In this document: positions 54,661 to 64,000 of the stretch, piece after piece
How positions within the stretch are numbered: position 1 is the stretch's first letter
Layout: the number at the start of each line of letters is the position of its first letter
Origin: Oceaniglobus ichthyenteri
GTDB taxonomy: Bacteria > Pseudomonadota > Alphaproteobacteria > Rhodobacterales > Rhodobacteraceae
Length of the DNA: 64,000 bases
Reading direction: 5' to 3'
Assembly: GCF_003057885.1 (NCBI RefSeq)
Contig: NZ_QAGK01000009.1
Location: forward strand, 1-64,000
Program-made: the position numbers and the translations under genes
Notes under the pieces: generated by a model
The model's input: the letters and a program-made list of their open reading frames with translations, nothing else
Databases searched by the model: none
What the model was told of the DNA's origin: nothing

Positions 54661-56086
54661 GGGTTGCCGCCGCCAGGGCCGCGGCGTTTTCAATCCCAAA
54701 CAGGTTGACCACGCCGATCACCATTGCTGCCGCAGAGACCATCAAAAAGCCCCACAAGATCGGCGATCCACCGGTATCGAGGCCCTCGTCATCCTTGCCG
54801 AAATACATCAGGAACACGATGCGCAGGTAATAGTACGCGCCAATCGCCGAGGCCACGGCAGACAACCCAACCAACCAATACAAGTCAGCGTCGATTCCGG
54901 CCTGCCACACGCCGAGTTTGCCGAAAAAGCCCAACATCGGCGGCACACCTGCAAGACTGAACATCAGCACCAAGAGCGCCAAGGCACGGGCAGGTTCGCG
55001 TTTGGCATACATGTTCAGCGCCGAAATATTCGTCACTGCCTGACCGTCTTTTTCCATCGACAGGATAAACGCGAATGTGCCGATGTTCATGGTGACATAG
55101 ATCGCCATGTAAATCAGCATCGCCTGAATGCCAAAGGCCGTGCCTGCCGCCAGACCGATCAACGCATATCCCATATGCGAAATCGAGGAATAGGCCATCA
55201 GGCGTTTGATATTGTTTTGGCCGATCGCGGCAATTGCCCCCAGAAACATCGAGGCCACAGCCAGCAAAACGATGACCTGCTGCCAATCACCGACCACGCC
55301 ACCAAATGCATCATGCAAAACCCGACCCAAAAGCGCGATTGCAGCAACCTTTGGCGCCGCACCAAAGAACGCGGTGACCGGTGTGGGCGAGCCTTCGTAA
55401 ACGTCGGGTGTCCACATGTGGAACGGTGCGGCCGAAACTTTGAAAGCAAGGCCCGAGATAATGAACACCAGCCCGAACAACAGGCCAAGGGGCGCATATC
55501 CTTCGCCAACCGCCGTAATGATCCCGGCAAATTGCGTGGTACCGGCAAACCCGTAGGTCAACGAACACCCATAAAGCAACAGGCCCGAAGACAGAGCGCC
55601 CAGCACAAAATATTTCAGCCCGGCCTCGGTCGATTTCACGCTGTCCCTGCGCAGTGATGCCACAACATAGAGCGCCAGCGATTGTAGCTCCAAGCCCATA
55701 TAAAGCGTGATCAGATCGGCCGCGCTGACCATGGTCATCATGCCAATCGCCGACAGAACAATCAGGATCGGGTATTCGAACCGCAACAGATTGCGGCGGG
55801 TCATGTATCCCTCGCTCATCATCAGAACGGCGGCTGAGCTGAGCAGGATCATCACCTTGGCAAAGCGCGAATAGCTGTCATTGATAAAGCTGCCGCCAAA
55901 AACGACATGGGTGCCATCAGACAACCCGATATAAATCCCGGCAGCGGCCAAAACGGCCGAGGTGACCCAGATCAGCATCGGCGCTGTGCGGTCCTTGCCC
56001 GTGTAAACCCCAAACAACAGCGCAGCGAGCGCAAAAATGGCCAGGCAGAGTTCGGGCAGGACAGACTGTAAATCGGCGGATGTCAT
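54650..56086 (-). CDS. nuoN: NADH-quinone oxidoreductase subunit N
   Basis: This 478-aa proton-pumping membrane subunit of complex I has about 14 transmembrane segments and the antiporter-like Glu/Lys/His residues, for example [33 protein letters not shown] and [18 protein letters not shown]. Last nuo gene of the unit. Confidence 0.95.
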   Translation of the reverse strand: MTSADLQSVLPELCLAIFALAALLFGVYTGKDRTAPMLIWVTSAVLAAAGIYIGLSDGTHVVFGGSFINDSYSRFAKVMILLSSAAVLMMSEGYMTRRNLLRFEYPILIVLSAIGMMTMVSAADLITLYMGLELQSLALYVVASLRRDSVKSTEAGLKYFVLGALSSGLLLYGCSLTYGFAGTTQFAGIITAVGEGYAPLGLLFGLVFIISGLAFKVSAAPFHMWTPDVYEGSPTPVTAFFGAAPKVAAIALLGRVLHDAFGGVVGDWQQVIVLLAVASMFLGAIAAIGQNNIKRLMAYSSISHMGYALIGLAAGTAFGIQAMLIYMAIYVTMNIGTFAFILSMEKDGQAVTNISALNMYAKREPARALALLVLMFSLAGVPPMLGFFGKLGVWQAGIDADLYWLVGLSAVASAIGAYYYLRIVFLMYFGKDDEGLDTGGSPILWGFLMVSAAAMVIGVVNLFGIENAAALAAATLVN

Positions 56087-56107
56087 AGCGTTTCTTAACT
56101 CCGGGGC

Positions 56108-57649
56108 CTAGTTCTGGACGACAGCGGTGGTATCGCCCGCATCGATCAGCGCGGTGTCGAATTGTGAAATCAGCGCCTCAACCGAGGGGCCGGTGATATC
56201 GGTGACCAGGCTGGGGTAAACGCCCAACAAAATGGTCATGACAACGAGAGGTGCGAAAATCGCCCGCTCGCGCGTTGTCATATCGGTGATGGATTTCAGG
56301 GATTCCTTGATCAGATCACCCATGACCACACGGCGATACAACCACAACCCATAAGCAGCGCTCAGGACAACGCCCGTTGCCGCAATCGCCGCAACCCATG
56401 TGTTGGCCTGGAAAACACCCATCAGCGTCAGAAATTCCCCCACGAAACCGGATGTGCCGGGCAGGCCAACATTGGCCATGGTGAAAAGCAGGAAGATCAG
56501 CGCGTAAACCGGCATCCGGTTAACCAATCCGCCATAGGCGTCGATTTCGCGGGTGTGCATCCGGTCATAGATGACGCCAACACACAGAAACAGCGCGCCC
56601 GAGATGAACCCGTGCGAGATCATCTGGAAAATCGCCCCATCCAACCCCTGTTGGTTCATGCTGAAAATCCCGGCGGTCACATATCCCATATGTGCGACCG
56701 ACGAATAGGCGATCAGCTTTTTCATGTCCGATTGCGCCAAGGCGACCAATGAGGTGTACACAATCGCAATCGCCGAAAGCCACAACACCATCGGTGCGAA
56801 AAGCTCTGATGCAAGGGGAAACATCGGCAGACTGAACCGCAGAAATCCGTACCCGCCCATCTTCAGCAAAATCGCCGCCAGAACAACGGAACCGGCCGTT
56901 GGTGCCTGAACGTGCGCATCGGGCAACCAGGTATGCACAGGCCACATCGGCATTTTTACCGCGAACGAAGCGAAAAATGCGAGCCACAACAGGGTTTGCA
57001 TGCCACCAACGATGTGGATGCCCAGAACGCTAAACGACTCTGAGCCGAAATTATGGGCCAGCAGCGTCGGAATATCGGTACTGCCTGCATCAACATACAT
57101 GGCAATCATCGCCACCAGCATCAGAACCGACCCAAAGAACGTATACAGGAAAAACTTGAACGATGCGTAAATGCGGTTTGCCCCGCCCCAGATGCCGATG
57201 ATCAGGAACATCGGGATCAGGCCGGCCTCGAAGAACAAATAGAACAGCACGATATCAAGTGCGCAGAATACGCCCAACATCAATGTTTCCAACAACAGAA
57301 ACGCGATCATGTATTCCTTGACCCGCAGTTTGACATCCCAACAGGCCAAAATCGTGATCGGCATGAGAAAGGTGGTCAGCATGACAAACAGCACCGAAAT
57401 GCCATCAACGCCCATCTTGTACTGCAGCCCCATCAGCCAATCGTGTTCTTCGACGAACTGAAACCCGGTGTTGTTGGCATCAAACCCGGCCAGAATGAAC
57501 AGGCTCAGCAGAAATGACGCCGATGTGGCGATCAGCGCCATGTATTTGGCATTGCGCTGCGCCGCCTCGTCATTGCCCCGCAGGAAAATCGCCAGGATCA
57601 GCGCAGCCAAGGCCGGCAGGAAGGTAACGATGGAAAGAAGGTTGTCCAT
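56108..57649 (-). CDS. nuoM: NADH-quinone oxidoreductase subunit M
   Basis: This 513-aa antiporter-like subunit has [20 protein letters not shown] and [20 protein letters not shown]. The ATG at 57649 gives [18 protein letters not shown] 28-codon longer frame lies within the small upstream gene and is rejected. The TAATG junction with that gene suggests coupling. Confidence 0.95.
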   Translation of the reverse strand: MDNLLSIVTFLPALAALILAIFLRGNDEAAQRNAKYMALIATSASFLLSLFILAGFDANNTGFQFVEEHDWLMGLQYKMGVDGISVLFVMLTTFLMPITILACWDVKLRVKEYMIAFLLLETLMLGVFCALDIVLFYLFFEAGLIPMFLIIGIWGGANRIYASFKFFLYTFFGSVLMLVAMIAMYVDAGSTDIPTLLAHNFGSESFSVLGIHIVGGMQTLLWLAFFASFAVKMPMWPVHTWLPDAHVQAPTAGSVVLAAILLKMGGYGFLRFSLPMFPLASELFAPMVLWLSAIAIVYTSLVALAQSDMKKLIAYSSVAHMGYVTAGIFSMNQQGLDGAIFQMISHGFISGALFLCVGVIYDRMHTREIDAYGGLVNRMPVYALIFLLFTMANVGLPGTSGFVGEFLTLMGVFQANTWVAAIAATGVVLSAAYGLWLYRRVVMGDLIKESLKSITDMTTRERAIFAPLVVMTILLGVYPSLVTDITGPSVEALISQFDTALIDAGDTTAVVQN

Positions 57650-57837
57650 TAGAATAATCCATTCCGCCGTGCGGCACTCAAAACGACAGGCAGCGCGGCG
57701 ATAAATCCGGCCAAAAAGATGGCCGTGTAACACATGACCGAGACAATCAGACCAGAGCCGCCCAACTGCGCCAAGCAGAGGAAAAGGCCGATGGCCAATG
57801 CGAGCGATGCAAAGATCTGGGTTGGGAAATCAATCAC
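57649..57837 (-). CDS. Small membrane protein between nuoL and nuoM, 62 aa
   Basis: The 62-aa ORF has two membrane segments ([40 protein letters not shown]). Its ends are tied to its neighbours: 4 bp after nuoL, and TAATG into nuoM. It belongs to no core complex I subunit I know. The tight packing argues for a real gene with a supporting or assembly role. Confidence 0.75.
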   Translation of the reverse strand: MIDFPTQIFASLALAIGLFLCLAQLGGSGLIVSVMCYTAIFLAGFIAALPVVLSAARRNGLF

Positions 57838-57841
57838 TTGG

Positions 57842-59914
57842 TCAGCCTCGCATGGTCATCAAGGTAATGAAGATTGTAATGCCCAGAACCATGGCGAACG
57901 CATAGTGGAACAGATACCCCGACTGAGCCCGTCCGGCCAGACGTGTAAAGAACGGGATGATCCCAAGGGCAAGACCGTTCAACCCGCCATCAATCACGCT
58001 GCCATCGCCACGGGTCCAAAGAAACCGGCCAAGAGCCTTTGTCGGTTTGACGAACAAGGCATGGTAGACTTCATCGAAATACCATTTGTTAAGCAAGAAC
58101 CGGTAAATGATCGGCTGGGTCGCCGCCAGACGGCCCGGCAGACTGGGGTTTTTGATGTAAAACAGCCAGGCAGTGAACAACCCGATCAGCATCGCAACGA
58201 ACGGGCTGACCTTCACCCAAATGGGGGCGTGGTGCGCATTGTCCATCACATGATTGTCCGGCGCCATATAGATCGCACCATCGCCAGGCTCGCCAACATG
58301 GGCCACTGCGCCAGCGGCCTCCTCGGTCGCTGCATGGGCCGCGCCGGGCAACACTGTTGCACTGGCATGTGCCTCACCTTGGGTGATGCCGAAAAACCGG
58401 TTTACGCTGTCGTGATCACCAAAGAAGGAATTGAACCAGATCATTCCGGAAAACACGGCACCAAGGGCAAGAACACCCAGGGGTACCAACATGACTGTCG
58501 GGCTTTCGTGGGCTCCGTCATGGGTGTGCTTGTCGCCCCGGGCCTCGCCATAGAATGTCATGAACATCAGGCGCCAGGAATAAAAGCTGGTGAACATCGC
58601 GGCGATGACCAACATCCAGAACGCATAGGTTCCCGGCCCCGACATCGCGCCCCAAGCCGATTCAATCACGGCATCCTTGCTGAGGAAACCGGCGAACCCG
58701 ATATGGGTAAGCGGAATGCCAACACCAGTGATGGCCAGGGTGCCGATCATCATCGCGCCAAAGGTATAGGGCAGCTTTTTACGCAGGCCACCATAATTGC
58801 GCATATCCTGTTCGTGGTGCATCCCGTGGATTACCGAACCGGCGCCAAGAAACAGCATCGCCTTGAAAAAGGCGTGGGTGAACAGGTGAAACATTGCCAC
58901 CGGATAGACACCCACACCTGCCGCCACGAACATATAACCCAGTTGTGAACAGGTCGAATAGGCAATCACGCGCTTGATGTCGTTTTGCACCAATCCAACC
59001 GTGGCCGCGAAAAACGCGGTTGTTGCGCCAATAAGCGTGACAAACATGGTGGCGTTGGGGGCAAATTCCATCAACGGCGACATCCGGCACACCAGGAAAA
59101 CGCCTGCTGTTACCATGGTGGCCGCGTGAATCAGGGCGGACACCGGAGTCGGCCCTTCCATCGCGTCGGGCAACCACGTGTGCAGGAAAAGCTGCGCCGA
59201 TTTGCCCATGGCCCCGACAAACAGCAAAACGCAAATCACCTCAATCGCATTCCAGTCAGCCCAGAGAAAGCGAAGGCTGTCATCGGATTTATCGGCAACC
59301 TCGGAAAAGATCGTTGAAAACTGAATGCTGTCGAAGATCAGATAAATCGCGAAAATGCCCAAAAGAAAGGCAAAATCACCGACTCGGTTGACGACGAAAG
59401 CCTTGATCGCCGCGGCATTCGCGCTGGGTTTGCGGTAATAAAACCCGATCAGCAGATACGACGCAACGCCAACCCCTTCCCAACCGAAAAACAGTTGGAG
59501 AAGATTGTCAGCTGTAACCAGCATCAACATGGCGAAGGTGAAGAACGACAGATAGGCAAAGAACCGGGGGCGATACACTTCACCCTCACGGAAATTCACA
59601 TCATGCTCCATATAACCGAACGAATACAGATGCACCAAGGCCGATACTGTTGTGACAACAATCAACATGATCGCTGTCATCCGATCCAGCCGGATCGCCC
59701 ATTCGGTGGCCAGGCTGCCGGATTCGATCCACCGCATGATCGGGATCTGCTGGGTCACCCCATCAAAGGACAGGAACACGATCCACGATAAAAATGCCGC
59801 CAGAAACAACAGGCCCGTGGCCGTCCACATGGCGGCTTTTTCGCCAATGAATTTCCAGCCGAACCCGCAGATCAGCGCGCCCAACAACGGGGCAAAGAGG
59901 ATGATGGTTTCCAC
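57842..59914 (-). CDS. nuoL: NADH-quinone oxidoreductase subunit L
   Basis: This 690-aa subunit has the antiporter core: [40 protein letters not shown], and [17 protein letters not shown]. The C-terminal lateral helix region follows. A His/Ala-rich insertion ([20 protein letters not shown]) lies in the late part. Intact. Confidence 0.96.
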   Translation of the reverse strand: METIILFAPLLGALICGFGWKFIGEKAAMWTATGLLFLAAFLSWIVFLSFDGVTQQIPIMRWIESGSLATEWAIRLDRMTAIMLIVVTTVSALVHLYSFGYMEHDVNFREGEVYRPRFFAYLSFFTFAMLMLVTADNLLQLFFGWEGVGVASYLLIGFYYRKPSANAAAIKAFVVNRVGDFAFLLGIFAIYLIFDSIQFSTIFSEVADKSDDSLRFLWADWNAIEVICVLLFVGAMGKSAQLFLHTWLPDAMEGPTPVSALIHAATMVTAGVFLVCRMSPLMEFAPNATMFVTLIGATTAFFAATVGLVQNDIKRVIAYSTCSQLGYMFVAAGVGVYPVAMFHLFTHAFFKAMLFLGAGSVIHGMHHEQDMRNYGGLRKKLPYTFGAMMIGTLAITGVGIPLTHIGFAGFLSKDAVIESAWGAMSGPGTYAFWMLVIAAMFTSFYSWRLMFMTFYGEARGDKHTHDGAHESPTVMLVPLGVLALGAVFSGMIWFNSFFGDHDSVNRFFGITQGEAHASATVLPGAAHAATEEAAGAVAHVGEPGDGAIYMAPDNHVMDNAHHAPIWVKVSPFVAMLIGLFTAWLFYIKNPSLPGRLAATQPIIYRFLLNKWYFDEVYHALFVKPTKALGRFLWTRGDGSVIDGGLNGLALGIIPFFTRLAGRAQSGYLFHYAFAMVLGITIFITLMTMRG

Positions 59915-59919
59915 TGTGA

Positions 59920-60225
59920 TCAGCCTTTCAGCACGTTAACGTCTTCAACGTCGATGGTTCCACGATTGCGGAAAAAGCACACAAGAATGGCCAACCCGAT
60001 CGCCGCTTCGGCGGCGGCAACGGTCAGAATGAACATCGTGAACACCTGGCCCACCAAATCGCCCAGATAGGCCGAAAAGGCGACGAAATTGATGTTCACC
60101 GCAAGCAGCATCAATTCGATACTCATCAAAATGATGATCACATTCTTACGATTAAGAAACAGACCGAAAATGCCAATGACGAACAATGCGGCAGCAACGG
60201 TAAGATAATGTTCAATCCCGATCAT
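59920..60225 (-). CDS. nuoK: NADH-quinone oxidoreductase subunit K
   Basis: This 101-aa subunit has three membrane segments and the two conserved Glu in [18 protein letters not shown] and [14 protein letters not shown]. It lies 5 bp before nuoL. Confidence 0.95.
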   Translation of the reverse strand: MIGIEHYLTVAAALFVIGIFGLFLNRKNVIIILMSIELMLLAVNINFVAFSAYLGDLVGQVFTMFILTVAAAEAAIGLAILVCFFRNRGTIDVEDVNVLKG

Positions 60226-60262
60226 CGGTTTTTATCCTGTGATGGTTCAGAAGTTTTGGCGC

Positions 60263-60337
60263 TCAGCCCAGAAAGCTGTAGCCGCCCAGCAAGACGATCA
60301 AAACCACAACAACAATCACGATTGTATTGGTCGACAT
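60263..60337 (-). CDS. 24-aa membrane microprotein between nuoJ and nuoK
   Basis: The frame MSTNTIVIVVVVLIVLLG ends GYSFLG: a single membrane helix of 24 residues. AAAGGA lies 7 nt upstream of the ATG, a good spacing. It sits in a 136-bp gap of an otherwise compact operon. No family is known to me. It may be a small accessory subunit or assembly factor. Confidence 0.6.
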   Translation of the reverse strand: MSTNTIVIVVVVLIVLLGGYSFLG

Positions 60338-60361
60338 TTTCACATCCTTTCAAGCGGCAGG

Positions 60362-60976
60362 TCAAAGCCCCTGCCCCGGTTTCACGTCTTTGATTTCCAT
60401 TGCCAAAGCCGGATCGCGCATCATCTGCGACACTGCATTCTGGCGCTTCACATCCGAACGATGGCGCAGGGTCAGAACAATCGCCCCAATCATTGCAACC
60501 AACAATACAAGGCCAGACAACTGGAACTGCAAAAGATAATCGTCATACAGGATCCGGCCCAACATTTCGGTGTTGGACAATCCAGCCGCTTCTGCGGCTA
60601 CAGCAGCGCGCAGCGCCACGGCCTGCTCTGACGCCTCCCAGACACCAAAGGCGATGCCCAATTGCATCAGAATCACAACACCGATCAAAAGAGCCAGCGG
60701 CATGTATTTCGACATTTCCGCCTTAAGCTCGGCAAAGTCGACATCCAGCATCATCACGACGAACAGGAACAAAACCGCTACGGCACCGACATAGACAATG
60801 ATCAGCAGCATCGCGACAAATTCGGCGCCCAGCAGCACAAACAGCCCCGCCGCCGACAGGAACGACAGGATCAGCCACAAAACCGAATGCACCGGATTGC
60901 GGCTGATCACCGTAAACAGGCCCGCCGTCACCAATGTGACAGCGAAAAGATAGAATGCGAAAACCGCAGTGCCCAT
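60362..60976 (-). CDS. nuoJ: NADH-quinone oxidoreductase subunit J
   Basis: This 204-aa subunit has five membrane segments and the typical [20 protein letters not shown] and [21 protein letters not shown]. It is complete. Confidence 0.95.
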   Translation of the reverse strand: MGTAVFAFYLFAVTLVTAGLFTVISRNPVHSVLWLILSFLSAAGLFVLLGAEFVAMLLIIVYVGAVAVLFLFVVMMLDVDFAELKAEMSKYMPLALLIGVVILMQLGIAFGVWEASEQAVALRAAVAAEAAGLSNTEMLGRILYDDYLLQFQLSGLVLLVAMIGAIVLTLRHRSDVKRQNAVSQMMRDPALAMEIKDVKPGQGL

Positions 60977-61024
60977 CGTTCAGTTCCCTTCGTTCACCGC
61001 CCTCTTTTGGGGCTCTTGCGTGGG

Positions 61025-61519
61025 TTATCGGTAAGGCGCGTCAATCTCAAGGTTGCGCGCGATCTCGGCTTCCCACCGCTCGCCATTGGCGAGCAATTTG
61101 TCCTTGTCGTAATACAGCTCTTCCCGGGTTTCGGTCGAAAATTCGAAATTCGGGCCTTCGACGATTGCATCCACCGGGCACGCCTCTTGGCAGAAACCGC
61201 AATAGATGCATTTCGTCATGTCGATATCGTATCGCGTCGTACGGCGGCTGCCGTCATCGCGCGGTTCGGCATCGATTGTGATCGCCTGTGCGGGGCAGAT
61301 TGCCTCGCAGAGTTTACAGGCGATACAGCGTTCTTCACCATTGGGATACCGGCGCAAGGCGTGTTCCCCACGAAACCGCGGCGAAAGCGGGCCTTTTTCG
61401 TGGGGGTAATTCAACGTCGCCTTGGGGCCAAAGAAATATTTGAACCCGACCTTGAAGCCTTTGAAAAAATCAAACAGCAGCCAGTATTTGCCAGCGCGAA
61501 CATAATCGATCTGAGTCAT
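61025..61519 (-). CDS. nuoI: NADH-quinone oxidoreductase subunit I
   Basis: This 164-aa ferredoxin-type subunit has two 4Fe-4S motifs, [16 protein letters not shown] and [16 protein letters not shown], and the conserved [19 protein letters not shown]. It lies 3 bp after nuoH. Confidence 0.97.
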   Translation of the reverse strand: MTQIDYVRAGKYWLLFDFFKGFKVGFKYFFGPKATLNYPHEKGPLSPRFRGEHALRRYPNGEERCIACKLCEAICPAQAITIDAEPRDDGSRRTTRYDIDMTKCIYCGFCQEACPVDAIVEGPNFEFSTETREELYYDKDKLLANGERWEAEIARNLEIDAPYR

Positions 61520-61522
61520 GTA

Positions 61523-62560
61523 TCAGCCTCCTACGGCCCAGCGGGCATAGGCGCCGCCGAACATCTCGAAATGTGCAAAGAATGAAACCAGCACGACCCA
61601 GGCCAGCGAAAAGGGCAGGAAAACCTTCCACCCGAGGCGCATCAACTGGTCATAGCGGTAGCGCGGCGTGATCGCCTTGACCATGGCGAACATGAAGAAA
61701 AAGAACGCCATTTTACCCACCATCCACAGCGCCCCATCGGGCAGGCCGGGAATGGGCGACAGCCAGCCGCCGAAGAACAACAGCGACGTCAGCGCGCACA
61801 TCAGGAAAATCGCGATATATTCACCCGCCATGAACAACAGGAACGGCGTCGACGAATATTCAACCTGGTATCCGGCCACCAGTTCCGATTCGGCCTCAGG
61901 CAGATCGAAAGGCGGGCGGTTGGTTTCCGCCAGACAGCTGATGAAGAACAGGAATACCATGGGCAAATGTGGCAACCAATACCACGAGAACAACCCATAC
62001 CCGCCATCCTGCGCGCGCACGATATCACCAAAATTCAACGATCCGGTGGATATGATCACCCCGACGATGATCAGGCCAATCGACACCTCGTAAGAAATCA
62101 TCTGCGCGGCAGAACGCAACGATCCAAGAAACGCATATTTCGAGTTCGCAGCCCAGCCGCCCATGATCACGCCATATACCTCAAGCGAGGAAATCGCGAA
62201 AACATACAGAATGGCGACATTGATATCGGCCAAAACCCATGTGTCATTGAATGGAATCACCGCCCAGGCAATCATCGCCAAAACAAAGCTGGCCATCGGC
62301 GCCATGATAAACACGGTCCGATCCGCACCGGCAGGTACGACGATTTCCTTGACCACATATTTCAGCGCGTCGGCAACCGATTGCAAAAGGCCGAAAACCC
62401 CCACAACGTTGGGACCACGACGCATCTGAACGGCGGCCCAAACCTTGCGGTCGCCATAGACCAAAAACAGCAGTGAAATCATCACAAAGGCGATGACCAA
62501 AAGGCTTTGCGCCATTACAAGCAGGGCAATACCCAACCCGGTATCCAGGAAATCAGCCAT
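61523..62560 (-). CDS. nuoH: NADH-quinone oxidoreductase subunit H
   Basis: This 345-aa subunit shapes the quinone channel. Motifs: [36 protein letters not shown] and [16 protein letters not shown]. Complete. Confidence 0.96.
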   Translation of the reverse strand: MADFLDTGLGIALLVMAQSLLVIAFVMISLLFLVYGDRKVWAAVQMRRGPNVVGVFGLLQSVADALKYVVKEIVVPAGADRTVFIMAPMASFVLAMIAWAVIPFNDTWVLADINVAILYVFAISSLEVYGVIMGGWAANSKYAFLGSLRSAAQMISYEVSIGLIIVGVIISTGSLNFGDIVRAQDGGYGLFSWYWLPHLPMVFLFFISCLAETNRPPFDLPEAESELVAGYQVEYSSTPFLLFMAGEYIAIFLMCALTSLLFFGGWLSPIPGLPDGALWMVGKMAFFFFMFAMVKAITPRYRYDQLMRLGWKVFLPFSLAWVVLVSFFAHFEMFGGAYARWAVGG

Positions 62561-62596
62561 TGCGTATCACCGTATCCCTTTGAAACATGGGGCCTC

Positions 62597-62989
62597 TCAA
62601 ACCGTTGGTATGCCGCGTTCCCGACAGCGCGCAACGACGACTTCGGCGTCAATCGTGCGCACGCCGCGAGGCAGCGCTGGCGATATGGTGTAAACAGCAT
62701 CGCCGCGCCAAATGCCACCCCGTTCGTGAACATTTGTCCGCACATGCCGCGCAAATCCATACCCGCGGATCAATGCATACTGCGCCGCAGCACATTCTGC
62801 ATAGTTTTCAACATCACCCGGCTTCAGCGCGCCACGCGCCTCCACCAGAAAGTTCGCCAGATCCCCATCCAACAGCCGGGTTTGCACACCCAGATAATCG
62901 GGAACCAGACCCAACTGATCAACTGTCGGGTTCGTTGGTCCACAGGCAGCCACCGTGGCGGCCACCAGGATCATGACGAGGGGGCGCAC
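62597..62989 (-). CDS. Lipoprotein between nuoG and nuoH, 130 aa
   Basis: This 130-aa protein begins MRPLVMILVAATVAACGPTN, a lipoprotein signal with lipobox VAAC. The mature part (VDQLGLVPDYLGVQTRLLDG, AAAQYALIRGYGFARHVRT) has no known fold to me. It sits 6 bp after nuoG and 36 bp before nuoH, so it belongs to the operon. Function unknown. Confidence 0.8.
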   Translation of the reverse strand: MRPLVMILVAATVAACGPTNPTVDQLGLVPDYLGVQTRLLDGDLANFLVEARGALKPGDVENYAECAAAQYALIRGYGFARHVRTNVHERGGIWRGDAVYTISPALPRGVRTIDAEVVVARCRERGIPTV

Positions 62990-62995
62990 GCCCGC

Positions 62996-64000
62996 TTACT
63001 CGGCCGCCAGAGGCCGGGCCTTGCGGGCCTTGGCATTGGCGCTCAACTCTCCCATCAGGGCGCTGGCCCGGGCGATGGGGTTGGTCAGATAATGATCGCG
63101 CACCGTGGATTGGAACGGTGCCTCACCGGCATCGCCCATCGGCACGGCCTGCCAGTCATTCATCGGGATATCATCGATCAACCCCATATGCGGAACGGCC
63201 TTTACCAACGCCTTGCGCAGCTGCAGCAGCGAATCATAGGGCAACGTTGCCCCCAATTCAGCCGACAATGCCCGCAGAATTGCCCAGTTTTCCTTTGCCT
63301 CGCCCGGTGCAAACCCGGCGCGCAGCGCCAGTTGTGGGCGGCCTTCGGTGTTGACGAAAATCCCCTGCTCTTCGGTCCAGGCCGCGCCGGGCAGAATCAC
63401 ATCGGCGCGGTGGGCGCCCCGGTCGCCATGGCTGCCCTGATAGATAATGAACGGACCTTCGGGAATGTCCCCTTCATCGGCGCCCAGGTTATAAATCACC
63501 TCGGCCCCGTCCAGCGCAGCGGTCAGGCCGCCATCGGTCACGGCCCCCACATCCATCGCGCCGACACGCGCGGCGGCTGTGTGCAGGATCAACAGGCCCG
63601 ACCTGGTTTTTTCCGCCAGGGCCATCGCCTGTGCCAACACCGCGCCGCCGTCTGCACGGCACAACGCGCCCTGCCCGACAATCACCAGCGATGGTTCATC
63701 CACAACCGAGTCAAAATCATTGTCCAGCAGTTTGGCCAAATCCGCAGGGCCGGTGCCGATGTGGTCATACTCATAGGTCAAATCGACCGGTTCACCGATC
63801 AGACCAACGTGCGCGCCGCGCGACCACGCCTTGCGAATCCGCGCATTCAACACCGGCGCTTCCGCGCGGGGGTTGGTGCCGATCAGGTGAATATGCTTGG
63901 CCGAATCAATATCTTCGATCGTGGCGGTGCCCACATACCCGGCGCGATTTCCCGCGGGCAGCTTTGCCCCATCGGTGCGGCATTCGACATTGCCGCCCAA
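62996..64000 (-). CDS. nuoG: NADH-quinone oxidoreductase subunit G, C-terminal part
   Basis: The last 334 residues of NuoG, cut by the window edge. The molybdopterin-oxidoreductase-like part is visible: [57 protein letters not shown] and [15 protein letters not shown]. The iron-sulfur domain lies outside the window. The end matches the usual length. Confidence 0.93.
   Translation of the reverse strand: MGGNVECRTDGAKLPAGNRAGYVGTATIEDIDSAKHIHLIGTNPRAEAPVLNARIRKAWSRGAHVGLIGEPVDLTYEYDHIGTGPADLAKLLDNDFDSVVDEPSLVIVGQGALCRADGGAVLAQAMALAEKTRSGLLILHTAAARVGAMDVGAVTDGGLTAALDGAEVIYNLGADEGDIPEGPFIIYQGSHGDRGAHRADVILPGAAWTEEQGIFVNTEGRPQLALRAGFAPGEAKENWAILRALSAELGATLPYDSLLQLRKALVKAVPHMGLIDDIPMNDWQAVPMGDAGEAPFQSTVRDHYLTNPIARASALMGELSANAKARKARPLAAE

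Noticed and set aside
57734-58948. 404-codon plus-strand frame opposite nuoL
   Set aside because: Antisense shadow of nuoL with His/Gln/Arg-rich composition.

Overview
The window looks like a chromosome segment of an alphaproteobacterium of the order Rhodobacterales (Roseobacter-type). The basis is gene order and protein families: an aroA-cmk-rpsA-ihfB-lapA-trpF cluster, a tatABC block, two Hint-domain proteins, a SPOR lipoprotein followed by dac-tmk-holB-tatD, and a complex I operon (nuoG to nuoN) followed by birA, coaX and an RNase J gene. Species cannot be named from the sequence alone.

Positions 430-13309 form an integrated mobile element of about 12.9 kb. A 16-bp direct repeat lies at 430-445 and at 13294-13309, and the right copy is the 3' end of a tRNA-Ser(TGA) gene. 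Just inside each end lies a doublet of TGGGGGA boxes with 12-bp spacing. The element carries a P4/DUF4102-type tyrosine integrase at the left end and an AlpA-like regulator, an unknown protein, a toprim primase and a DUF3987 protein at the right end. Its cargo is a complete type II-C CRISPR-Cas9 system: 14 identical 36-bp repeats with 13 spacers, cas2, cas1, cas9 (about 1,076 aa, all nuclease motifs intact) and a tracrRNA that I predict at 9220-9308. The stretch 1864-3597 is decayed: it holds a copy of an internal DUF3987 segment, small broken ORFs and an IS3-family transposase fragment that ends exactly where the array begins.

To the right of the tRNA the window is ordinary housekeeping DNA. 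13.6-19.0 kb: SPOR lipoprotein, D,D-carboxypeptidase, thymidylate kinase, DNA polymerase III delta', TatD and an MBL hydrolase in one overlapping operon. 19-24 kb: AEC transporter, Hint protein, thioredoxin-like protein, phosphoglycolate phosphatase, peptidyl-tRNA hydrolase. 23.9-31.5 kb (minus strand): trpB, GNAT, trpF, lapA, ihfB, rpsA, cmk, GFA protein, aroA. 31.6-36.4 kb: trmB, a copper-handling pair, a lytic transglycosylase, two SDRs. 36.5-42 kb: tRNA-Gly(CCC), TerB-like protein, PhzF, EamA, enolase, two tiny lipoproteins, glutathione peroxidase, cupin. 42-48 kb: DUF815 ATPase, tatCBA, ABC ATPase, SDR, second Hint protein. 48-54.7 kb: prfC, DEAD-box helicase, RNase J, coaX, birA. 54.6-64 kb: complex I genes on the minus strand, with three small non-core ORFs between them.

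The main interest is the CRISPR-Cas9 system carried as cargo on a satellite-like integrative element, flanked by direct repeats that could allow its loss or exchange, with tracrRNA and array features readable from sequence. Two previously easy-to-miss microproteins are also noted (24 aa in the nuo operon; a 48/53-aa lipoprotein pair after enolase).
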